64,000 nt of DNA, taken from assembly GCF_902364365.1 (NCBI RefSeq), contig NZ_CABJDN010000001.1, positions 496,001 to 560,000 on the forward strand. Direction: 5' to 3'. Position numbers and translations under genes: made by a program. Positions 45,181-53,133 of this stretch are shown here, piece after piece. How positions within the stretch are numbered: position 1 is the first letter of the stretch; each line of letters begins with the position of its first letter. The notes below the pieces were generated by a model, which was given only the letters and a program-made list of their open reading frames with translations, did no database searches and had not been told where the DNA came from. The DNA is from Bacteroides intestinalis (GTDB taxonomy: Bacteria > Bacteroidota > Bacteroidia > Bacteroidales > Bacteroidaceae).

Positions 45181-46464
45181 ATGAGGAAATGTCTTTTATT
45201 ATTATTCGTTTTTTTCTTATCCGGAAGTCTGAGTGCAGCACCCAAGCATTCTAAAACTACTAAATACCCATCGTACAAGGGCCTTGTTATGGCGGGATAT
45301 CAGGGATGGTTTCATCAACCGGGGAAAGGTGTGATGTATCCTGACGAAAATAGTGTCCGTATTGACATGTGGCCGGATGTCAGTGAATATGAGAAGACAT
45401 ATCCGACTGGACAGAAACTGGCTGATGGTTCTACTGCCCGTTTCTTTTCTTCAACGGATGAAAGTACGGTAGACTTGCATTTTAAGTGGATGCAGGAGTA
45501 TGGGCTGGACGGAGTGTTTATGCAACGTTTCTTTGGAGCTGCCCGTCCGGAAGCACGCAAACGGAGCACTGTTTTGAAGCACGCCATGAGAGCGGCTTCC
45601 AAATATGGACGTGCTATTGGTGTGATGTATGATTTGTCCGGTCTGGCGGCTAAGAATGAAGATTGTTCCATGTTGATGGATGATTGGAAATATCTGGTTG
45701 ATTCGTTGCGTGTGACCAATCAGGAGGGTGAACAGACTTATGTCTTTTATAATGGTAAACCGCTGGTTACTATTTGGGGAGTCGGCTTCCCGGACCGTCC
45801 GTATGATATTCGTAATATTGGGTTGGAGCGCTTTATTGACTTCCTGAAGAATGATCCGGAGTACGGCGGATGTAGTGTGATGCTGGGGGTACCTACTTTC
45901 TGGAGAGACTTGAATGCTGACTGCATCCATGATCCCTATTTGCATGAGCTTATCAGACAGGCTGATATCATTCTGCCATGGATGGTACAACGTTTTACCC
46001 CACTGCTTCACAATGATATGGACCGCTATCGTGATGTCATTCTGGATGATATTACCTGGTGTAAAAAGAATAATATCGGTTATGTGCCTTGTGTAACTCC
46101 TGGATTCAGTTGGCACAATCTAAGTCGTCATGCATTCAAGGATGATGTGAAACCTTCCGGTTCTATTCCCCGTCAGGGCGGACGCTTTTATTGGCAACAG
46201 ATTTCTACGGCAATCAATGCAGGGGCTACGATGTTGTATGTAGCTATGTTCGATGAAGTGAATGAAGGTACTGCCATTTTTAAATGTACGGATAATCCTC
46301 CGGTAGGAAAAGAAGTTAAGTTTGTAGGTATGGACGGGATGCCTTCTGACCATTATTTGTGGCTGACAGGGGAAGCGGCAAGAATGCTTCGTGGGGAGAA
46401 ACCGTTAAGTTTTGAAATGCCTCGGCGAGATATGAAAATAAGTGAAGCGTTAAGCCAAAATTAA
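45181..46464 (+). CDS. GH71/99-like secreted glycosidase, copy 3
   Basis: A 427-residue exported protein (signal peptide ending SLSAAPK), third paralog. The conserved blocks are KGLVMAGYQGWFHQPGKG, EYGLDGVFMQRFFG, GVMYDLSGLA, LVTIWGVGFPDRPYD and VMLGVPTFWRDL. The putative catalytic pair Glu359/Glu362 lies in MFDEVNEGTAIF. The N-terminal loop lacks the histidine-rich insert of copies 1 and 2 (no WYHY segment), which may change substrate binding. Periplasmic location is likely. Confidence 0.8.
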   Translation: MRKCLLLLFVFFLSGSLSAAPKHSKTTKYPSYKGLVMAGYQGWFHQPGKGVMYPDENSVRIDMWPDVSEYEKTYPTGQKLADGSTARFFSSTDESTVDLHFKWMQEYGLDGVFMQRFFGAARPEARKRSTVLKHAMRAASKYGRAIGVMYDLSGLAAKNEDCSMLMDDWKYLVDSLRVTNQEGEQTYVFYNGKPLVTIWGVGFPDRPYDIRNIGLERFIDFLKNDPEYGGCSVMLGVPTFWRDLNADCIHDPYLHELIRQADIILPWMVQRFTPLLHNDMDRYRDVILDDITWCKKNNIGYVPCVTPGFSWHNLSRHAFKDDVKPSGSIPRQGGRFYWQQISTAINAGATMLYVAMFDEVNEGTAIFKCTDNPPVGKEVKFVGMDGMPSDHYLWLTGEAARMLRGEKPLSFEMPRRDMKISEALSQN

Positions 46465-46487
46465 GAGGGATATTAATCATGTGACTT

Positions 46488-46495
46488 TATTTTTG
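46488..46495 (+). promoter_or_regulatory. Candidate internal -7 element before GH43
   Basis: TATTTTTG matches TAnnTTTG, 32 bases before the GH43 start. No good -33 partner is visible. Confidence 0.4.
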
Positions 46496-46526
46496 CTCAT
46501 GTTAAACATAAAACAATAAATTACGT

Positions 46527-47495
46527 ATGAAAAATTTCTTAATCACATTGGCTGTCTTGTCGTTGACACTGATGAGTTGCAACAGCCAAAAAGCAGTTAA
46601 ACCGGTTACTTTAGGCCCGAATCCTTTCATTACTCACATGTACACAGCTGATCCTTCCGCCCATGTATGGGAAGACGGACGTCTGTATGTTTATGCTTCC
46701 CATGATGTCGATCCTCCGCGTGGGTGCGATTTGATGGACCGCTATCATGTGTTCTCTACGGATGACATGGTGAACTGGACAGATCATGGTGAAATACTGA
46801 ACTCTTCGCAAGTATCTTGGGGACGTAAAGATGGTGGCTTCATGTGGGCACCCGATTGTGCATATAGGAATGGTACTTATTACTTTTACTTTCCGCACCC
46901 GAGTGGTGATGACTGGAACAATACCTGGAGAGTGGGTATAGCTACCAGTAAACATCCTGCCAAAGACTTCACTGTACAGGACAAGTATATTGACATGATA
47001 GGAATGGAAGACGATTGCTTTGCCATGATAGATCCTTGCGTCTTTGTGGATGATGATGATCAGGCTTATTTCTACTATGGCGGTGGAGGTCGTTGTGTGG
47101 GTGCCAAAATGAAGGATAATATGATGGAACTGGCAGAACCGCTGCGTGCTATGGAGGGTCTGAAAGATTTTCATGAGGCTGCCTGGGTACATAAAAAAGA
47201 CGGTGTGTACTACTTGTCCTATGCTGATAACCATGCGGAGAATGGCAAGGGGGCTAACCGTTTAAATTATGCAACCAGTAATTCACCGCTAGGACCGTGG
47301 ACATATCAGGGTGTTTATTTGGAACCGACAGGTTGCGATACAAGTCATGGGTCTATAGCTGAATATAACGGTGAATGGTATGCTTTCTATCATAACTGTT
47401 CTATTTCAGGCAGGGGAAATCTTCGTTCTATTTGTGTAGACAAGTTATACTATAATCCGGATGGAACTATAAAAGTTGTAGAACAAACAAAATAA
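46527..47495 (+). CDS. GH43 lipoprotein, single domain
   Basis: A 322-residue lipoprotein (lipobox LMSC) with a lone GH43 propeller. The catalytic Asp is in MYTADPSAHVW, the second Asp in AMIDPCVFVDDDD and the acid Glu in FHEAAWVHKKDGVYYLSY. It is highly similar to the GH43 genes at 47502 and 61507, marking recent duplication. A short insert (DKYIDMIGMEDDCFAM) before the second Asp distinguishes it. Beta-xylosidase or alpha-L-arabinofuranosidase activity is expected from the family. Confidence 0.87.
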   Translation: MKNFLITLAVLSLTLMSCNSQKAVKPVTLGPNPFITHMYTADPSAHVWEDGRLYVYASHDVDPPRGCDLMDRYHVFSTDDMVNWTDHGEILNSSQVSWGRKDGGFMWAPDCAYRNGTYYFYFPHPSGDDWNNTWRVGIATSKHPAKDFTVQDKYIDMIGMEDDCFAMIDPCVFVDDDDQAYFYYGGGGRCVGAKMKDNMMELAEPLRAMEGLKDFHEAAWVHKKDGVYYLSYADNHAENGKGANRLNYATSNSPLGPWTYQGVYLEPTGCDTSHGSIAEYNGEWYAFYHNCSISGRGNLRSICVDKLYYNPDGTIKVVEQTK

Positions 47496-47501
47496 AATCG
47501 T

Positions 47502-49151
47502 ATGCGGCTATTTGTTCATCTGCTGAAGTTAGGTTTCTTTATTGCTGCACTCGCTTTTACAGCTTGCAGCGATAAAGATACACCGGGAGAAATACCTCCT
47601 GAAGTTCCCCCTGAAGTGCCGGAGGTAGATCCCCCGCTTCCTGACGGGCCGTATGAGTACGATTACGATATGGACTATGATTCGGAAAAATATCTGAAAG
47701 CTTATAAAGGAACGGCCTATAAAGGTCCGCATCGGGTACCCGGTACTTTAGAGGCGGAAGACTTTGATGAGGGGGCACAGAATGTGGCCTATTATGAGAG
47801 CGACTCTAAACCGGCTGATACAGGGTACAGAGGTTCGCATGCGGTTGATGTCCGTGCTGAGAGTAAGGCTTCCGGAGGTTATTATATCGGTGATGTACAG
47901 CCAGGTGAATGGATGTGTTATACGATTGAGGTGGATGGAGATGGTGCCTATTCCATTGAAACGTTCTGCGTGAAAGGGGACGGATCGGAAGGAAGTTTTT
48001 ACTTTGAGGTGGATGGTCGGGGTGCAAGCCGCAGTATAGATATGCCTCTTGGGGGATGGACGGATTTTAGCTATAAAGTGAAAGTTGACGGAATCCAACT
48101 GACTAAAGGGAAGCATGTACTGAAGTATTGTGCCAATACACCGGGAAACATCGATAAGTTTGTTTTAACGCGTACAGGTGAGTTGGAAGATATTTCTAAT
48201 TCTTTCATTTATCCTGTTACGAAAGCAATGAGTAACCCTCTGTTTGTAGAGTGGGAGTCACCGATGTACAATAGTTGGGTAAAGGGACCTCTCTACACGG
48301 CTGATGCTTCTGCACATGTATGGAACATTGATGGAAAAGAAGTACTTTATGTATATGCTTCGCATGATATGGAGCCTGCGCTTGGATGCGACCGTATGGA
48401 TCGTTACCATGTCTTTTCTACGGAAGATATGGTGAACTGGACCGATCATGGGGAGATAATGAATGCAGCCACAGTGCGGAAACATAATGGTTGGGGTTGT
48501 GATGGCTTCATGTGGGCTCCAGATTGTGCTTATAATCCGGAGAATCAGACCTATTATTTCTACTTCCCGCATCCTGCCAATGCTACAGATTGGAATAGTA
48601 CCTGGCGGGTGGGAGTCGCTACCAGTAAGTATCCGAATAAGGAATTCCGTGTAAGAGGTTATATCGAAGGTATGCCCCCGGAAATAGACCCTTGTGTATT
48701 TATAGATGATGACGGTCAACCTTACATTTATAATGGAGGTGGAGGCAAATGTTATGGTGGTAAGTTGCGGAAAGATGACTGGACGAAACTGGACGGCGAG
48801 GTTAAACCGATGACCGGCTTGAGTGATTTCCATGAAGCGACCTGGATACATAAATACAATGGCAAGTACTATCTATCGTATGCAGATAATAACCCAGGCG
48901 CCAATCGTTTGAGGTATGCAACAAGCGACTCCCCGTTAGGTCCATGGAAGTATGAGGGCATTTATCTGGAACCGACCACTTGTGACACTAGTCATGGATC
49001 TATTGTAAAGTATAAGGGTCAATGGTATGCTTTCTATCACACCTCTGATTTCTCAGGACAAGGAAATTTACGTTCGGTTTGTGTAGATAAGTTGTTCTAT
49101 AATTCAGATGGAACCATACAACTTGTAAAGCAGACCCGCGGAAACAGATAG
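47502..49151 (+). CDS. CBM6-GH43 lipoprotein
   Basis: A 549-residue lipoprotein (lipobox FTAC) with a proline/acid-rich linker. Residues about 75-230 are a CBM6-like beta-sandwich (PGTLEAEDFDEGAQNVAYYE, then GEWMCYTIEVDGDGAYSIE). The GH43 domain then has LYTADASAHVW, EIDPCVFIDDDGQ and FHEATWIHKYNGKYYLSY. The order CBM6 then GH43 and the lipid anchor suggest surface action on polymeric substrate. It begins 6 bases after the preceding GH43 gene, to which its catalytic domain is closely related. Confidence 0.88.
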   Translation: MRLFVHLLKLGFFIAALAFTACSDKDTPGEIPPEVPPEVPEVDPPLPDGPYEYDYDMDYDSEKYLKAYKGTAYKGPHRVPGTLEAEDFDEGAQNVAYYESDSKPADTGYRGSHAVDVRAESKASGGYYIGDVQPGEWMCYTIEVDGDGAYSIETFCVKGDGSEGSFYFEVDGRGASRSIDMPLGGWTDFSYKVKVDGIQLTKGKHVLKYCANTPGNIDKFVLTRTGELEDISNSFIYPVTKAMSNPLFVEWESPMYNSWVKGPLYTADASAHVWNIDGKEVLYVYASHDMEPALGCDRMDRYHVFSTEDMVNWTDHGEIMNAATVRKHNGWGCDGFMWAPDCAYNPENQTYYFYFPHPANATDWNSTWRVGVATSKYPNKEFRVRGYIEGMPPEIDPCVFIDDDGQPYIYNGGGGKCYGGKLRKDDWTKLDGEVKPMTGLSDFHEATWIHKYNGKYYLSYADNNPGANRLRYATSDSPLGPWKYEGIYLEPTTCDTSHGSIVKYKGQWYAFYHTSDFSGQGNLRSVCVDKLFYNSDGTIQLVKQTRGNR

Positions 49152-49210
49152 AAGTTAGATTAGTAGTATGAAAACTTTGGCATAGGGTAATGCCCTACGC
49201 TATATAATGA

Positions 49211-49225
49211 AAGTCTGTCAGACTT
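49211..49225. promoter_or_regulatory. Perfect palindrome before the duplicated hydrolase
   Basis: AAGTCTGTCAGACTT is a perfect 7-bp dyad around T, 33 bases before the start. A weaker TAGGG/CCCTA hairpin lies just upstream. It could be an operator or an mRNA hairpin. Confidence 0.45.
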
Positions 49226-49257
49226 AATTGATTAACTTGAATTTAATAAATAATGCG

Positions 49258-50724
49258 ATGAAGAACTTATTTTTTCTCTTTCTTTTTTCTCTTGTAGCTA
49301 TGTCCGTAAGGGCTCAGTCTTTTACCGGTGAAAAAACGGATTGGCACGGCTTCGACCGTTATGATTTCGTAATGAGTGAAGCAACACTCCAAATCAAGCC
49401 TATCAAGGCAACACAACGTGAAGGAGCAGGAGTTGCAGGTCCGGAAAAAGGAATGCGTAGATGCATCGTAGTTGTTCCGAAACAGGCCGCTGAAGGTAAC
49501 CCGTGGTCATGGCGTGGTTGCTATTGGGACCATCAGCCACAAGCTGAAATTGAACTGTTGAAGCGTGGCTTTCATATTGCTTACATCACTACCGATCCCG
49601 ATCAGACATGGGAAGTATGGTATGATTTTCTGGTTCATGAACATGGTTTATCACCTAAACCTGCATTTATCGGTATGAGTCGTGGTGGAGCCAATTCTTT
49701 TACTTGGGGAACTGAGCATCCCGATAAGGTTCTGGCCATTTGTGCCGACAATCCCGGACTTTCACAAAAGGCTCTGATGGGAATGGATAAACTTGCCGGA
49801 CAGGATATCCCTATCCTGAATATCTGTGGCAGCATCGACCCTATACTTAATAATACTTATGCCATTCAAGGTGTTTATCATGGCAATGGTGGACGTATGT
49901 CGGTTTTGATTAAAGACGGTACGGCACATCATCCGCACAGTTTACGGGATCCGAGTATTATAGCAGATTTTATCGAACAGGCTTATAAGGAAAAAACAGC
50001 AGAGAAGCCTGCATTTCTGCCCGATAAATACAAAAAAAGTAATTTTTATAGTACAGATCCTGTTTATTCGTATGCTGAATACGATAAACTCTGGATTACC
50101 TCATGGGGACCTTATTTTACAGGTAATTATAATAAATATATGTTCTCATTGGAAGGTGTGGAAGGACTGGTTACGGTTATTGCTCCTGAGAAACCTGCCG
50201 CCGGAAATCCCTGGATTTTCCGTTGCGATCAGCCAGAAGGTAATTCTGCTGTAGACTTGGGATTGCTTGCACGTGGTTTTCATATAGTGGTTGCTCCCAT
50301 TGCTTATAATGCCGATGGCCCTTTATTGGGCCAGTGGAACATTGCATACAATTATCTTGTGAGTAAGGGGTTTGCAGCACATCCGGTTGTAGCCGGGCGT
50401 GGAGGTGCCACAGGAGAAGTTTATGCCTGGGCTATTGAGAACCCTGATAAAATAGCCGGAATCTATGGGGAAAATCCTATTTTGCGTTCTTCTTTGGCTA
50501 AGACACAGCCATTGGATAACCTGAAACCGCTTGCCGAGGCGAAGGTGCCTATTCTGCACGCTTGCGGAAGTCTTGATCCTAATTTGAAGACTCAGACCGG
50601 TGAAGCTAAAAAACGTTATGCAGGCAAGATGACAGTAATCATCGATGCAGGACGTGGACATTATCCGATTACTCCCGAAAATCCGGAGAAATTAGTAGAA
50701 TTGATTGAAAAGATGATTAAATAG
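49258..50724 (+). CDS. Tandem alpha/beta-hydrolase (second half degenerate)
   Basis: A 488-residue secreted protein (signal peptide MKNLFFLFLFSLVAMSVRAQ, start at 49258). It contains two homologous alpha/beta-hydrolase halves. The first (about 25-245) has the nucleophile elbow GMSRGG (Ser141), an acidic residue in CGSIDP and a His-rich loop GTAHHPHS. The second (about 270-488) repeats the pattern GNPWIFRCDQPE, ARGFHIV, CGSLDP and GRGHYP, but its elbow reads AGRGGA with no serine. The first half may be an esterase acting on acylated sugars; the second is probably non-catalytic. The substrate is unknown. Confidence 0.75.
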   Translation: MKNLFFLFLFSLVAMSVRAQSFTGEKTDWHGFDRYDFVMSEATLQIKPIKATQREGAGVAGPEKGMRRCIVVVPKQAAEGNPWSWRGCYWDHQPQAEIELLKRGFHIAYITTDPDQTWEVWYDFLVHEHGLSPKPAFIGMSRGGANSFTWGTEHPDKVLAICADNPGLSQKALMGMDKLAGQDIPILNICGSIDPILNNTYAIQGVYHGNGGRMSVLIKDGTAHHPHSLRDPSIIADFIEQAYKEKTAEKPAFLPDKYKKSNFYSTDPVYSYAEYDKLWITSWGPYFTGNYNKYMFSLEGVEGLVTVIAPEKPAAGNPWIFRCDQPEGNSAVDLGLLARGFHIVVAPIAYNADGPLLGQWNIAYNYLVSKGFAAHPVVAGRGGATGEVYAWAIENPDKIAGIYGENPILRSSLAKTQPLDNLKPLAEAKVPILHACGSLDPNLKTQTGEAKKRYAGKMTVIIDAGRGHYPITPENPEKLVELIEKMIK

Positions 50725-50800
50725 TAGGCAATTTAACCGCTTTATTCAATTTTAATCGGCTATTAAGTCTTTTTTAATCGAAAGGGAAAGCTTTAGGTCT

Positions 50801-50808
50801 TACATTTG
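50801..50808 (+). promoter_or_regulatory. Candidate internal -7 element before GH92
   Basis: TACATTTG matches TAnnTTTG, 37 bases before the GH92 start, in a 120-base gap. This may give the GH92-GH30 segment its own transcription start. Confidence 0.5.
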
Positions 50809-50844
50809 CCTTCGCGAATAAATATAAACTAAAACTGTTATATT

Positions 50845-53109
50845 ATGAAAATTACACATTGCCTGGCTTCTGTAGCTTTAGTTTCCATGTTGGGCGCTTG
50901 TAGTGGAGTACAAAATCAAGTAGCTGCCGTGAAAGGTCCGGTGGACTATGTAAATCCTTACATGGGAAATATCAGCCACTTGCTGGTGCCCACTTTCCCG
51001 ACTATTCATCTTCCGAATAGTATGCTTCGTGTTTATCCCGAACGGGCGGATTATACAACAGATCAGTTGAACGGTCTTCCTTTGATTGTAACCAGTCATC
51101 GTGGAAGTTCAGCTTTTAACCTGAGTCCGTACCAGGGAGAGAATCTTCGTCCGGTTGTAGCTTATAGCTATGATGATGAGAAGTTGAAACCTTATTATTA
51201 TGAGGTGATTCTTGATGACGAGGAAATTAAAGTGAAGTATGCTCCTTCTCATCAGTCAGCTCTTTATCAGATAGAATATAGCCAGCAGGATAAACCTGTA
51301 TACATGATGATTAATTCACGAAACGGTGCCATCAAAGCTGGTGACGGATTTGTGAGCGGTTACCAGCAACTGGAGAATAATACGCGTGTGTACCTGTATA
51401 TAGAATCGGACATTGCCCCTATAGAAACGGGTATTCTGGCTGATGGTAAAATAAATGCAGGCACAAAGGAAGCTGAAGGTCGCAATGCCTGTGCTGTTCT
51501 GCACTTTGCCGATGGAACGAAAACGGTAAATCTGCGCTATGGTATTTCGTTTATAAGCGAGGAACAGGCAAAAGAGAATCTACAACGTGAATTGCCGGAC
51601 TATAATCTACAGGCTTTGGCAGAAAAGGGACGTCAAATCTGGGATAAAGCATTGAGCGATATTCAAGTAGAAGGTGGCAGTGATACAGATAAGCAAATTC
51701 TTTATACGTCACTTTATCGCATATTCGAACGTCCAGTTTGCATCAGTGAGGGCGGTCGTTATTTCAGTGCGTTCGACGGTAAAGTACACGAGGATAATGG
51801 CGAACCTTTCTATACGGACGACTGGATTTGGGATACTTATCGTGCAGCTCATCCCCTGCGCCTCCTGATTGACGAAGATACGGAAAAGAATGTGATTGAC
51901 TCTTATCTGCGCATGGCTGAACAAATGGGTAATATGTGGATGCCGACCTTCCCTGAAATTACAGGTGACTCCCGTCGTATGAATTCCAATCATGCCGTAG
52001 CAACAGTAGCTGATGCGGCTGCTAAAGGCTTGCAGTTCGATTTGGCTAAAGCCTATGAAGCTTGCCGTAAAGGCATTGAAGAAAAAACATTGGCTCCGTG
52101 GTCGGGGGCTGCTGCCGGTTGGATCGACGATTTCTATAAGAAGAACGGATATATTCCTGCACTCCAGGCGGGTGAAAAAGAAACGGACCCGAATGTACAT
52201 CATTTCGAAAAGCGTCAGCCGATTGCAGTAACATTAGGAACTTCCTATGACCAGTGGTGCCTGTCTCGTATAGCCGATATGTTGGGTAAGAAAGAAGAAG
52301 CTGCTTACTATCTGCAATGTGCCCATAATTATCGCAATGTGTATAATGCAGAAACTGCTTTCTTCCATCCGAAGGATAAGAATGGCAAGTGGATCGAACC
52401 GTTCGATTATCGTTTCTCAGGAGGTATGGGGGCCCGTGAATATTATGGTGAGAATAATGGTTGGGTTTATCGTTGGGATGTTCCTCACAATGTAGCCGAT
52501 CTGATTGATCTGATGGGTGGTGACAAACAGTTTATTGCAAATCTGGATCAGACTTTCCGTGAACCGTTGGGACGTGGCAAATATGCTTTCTATGCACAGA
52601 TACCGGATCATACCGGAAATGTGGGGCAATTCTCAATGGCCAATGAACCTTCTTTGCATATTCCTTATCTGTATAACTATGCAGGTCAGCCCTGGAAGAC
52701 ACAGAAACGTATCCGTCAGTTGCTGAAGACTTGGTTCCGTAACGACCTGATGGGGGTACCGGGAGATGAAGACGGTGGCGGTATGTCGGCATTTGTTGTA
52801 TTTTCTTCTTTAGGTTTCTATCCGGTTACGCCGGGATTCCCTGCTTATAATATCGGCAGTCCTTTGTTTACTAAGGCAAAGGTGATGTTGAGCAATGGAA
52901 AGGTATTTGAAATAGAAGCACAAGGTGCGTCGGATGCAAATAAATACATCCAGTCTGCAACATTGAACGGAAAAGAATGGAATAAGCCTTGGTTTAGTCA
53001 TGACGACATAAAAGAAGGTGGCAAATTGGTATTGGTGATGGGAAGCAGACCCAATAAGGCATGGGGGAGTGCAGGTGATGCAGTGCCTCCATCCGCAGAA
53101 AAACAATAA
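50845..53109 (+). CDS. GH92 alpha-mannosidase, atypical N-terminus
   Basis: A 754-residue lipoprotein-like secreted enzyme (LGACS). The C-terminal (alpha/alpha)6 domain has the GH92 signatures HNVADLIDLMGG, MANEPSLHIPYLYNYAGQPW and GVPGDEDGGGMSAFVVFSSLGFYPVTPG. The N-terminal part reads YVNPYMGNISHLLVPTFPTIHLPN, in place of the usual GT-rich HTFPGA segment of canonical GH92, so it belongs to a divergent branch. The family consists of calcium-dependent exo-alpha-mannosidases. It fits mannose removal together with GH38. Confidence 0.87.
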   Translation: MKITHCLASVALVSMLGACSGVQNQVAAVKGPVDYVNPYMGNISHLLVPTFPTIHLPNSMLRVYPERADYTTDQLNGLPLIVTSHRGSSAFNLSPYQGENLRPVVAYSYDDEKLKPYYYEVILDDEEIKVKYAPSHQSALYQIEYSQQDKPVYMMINSRNGAIKAGDGFVSGYQQLENNTRVYLYIESDIAPIETGILADGKINAGTKEAEGRNACAVLHFADGTKTVNLRYGISFISEEQAKENLQRELPDYNLQALAEKGRQIWDKALSDIQVEGGSDTDKQILYTSLYRIFERPVCISEGGRYFSAFDGKVHEDNGEPFYTDDWIWDTYRAAHPLRLLIDEDTEKNVIDSYLRMAEQMGNMWMPTFPEITGDSRRMNSNHAVATVADAAAKGLQFDLAKAYEACRKGIEEKTLAPWSGAAAGWIDDFYKKNGYIPALQAGEKETDPNVHHFEKRQPIAVTLGTSYDQWCLSRIADMLGKKEEAAYYLQCAHNYRNVYNAETAFFHPKDKNGKWIEPFDYRFSGGMGAREYYGENNGWVYRWDVPHNVADLIDLMGGDKQFIANLDQTFREPLGRGKYAFYAQIPDHTGNVGQFSMANEPSLHIPYLYNYAGQPWKTQKRIRQLLKTWFRNDLMGVPGDEDGGGMSAFVVFSSLGFYPVTPGFPAYNIGSPLFTKAKVMLSNGKVFEIEAQGASDANKYIQSATLNGKEWNKPWFSHDDIKEGGKLVLVMGSRPNKAWGSAGDAVPPSAEKQ

Positions 53110-53133
53110 GGTATAAGTCAATAGGAAAACACC

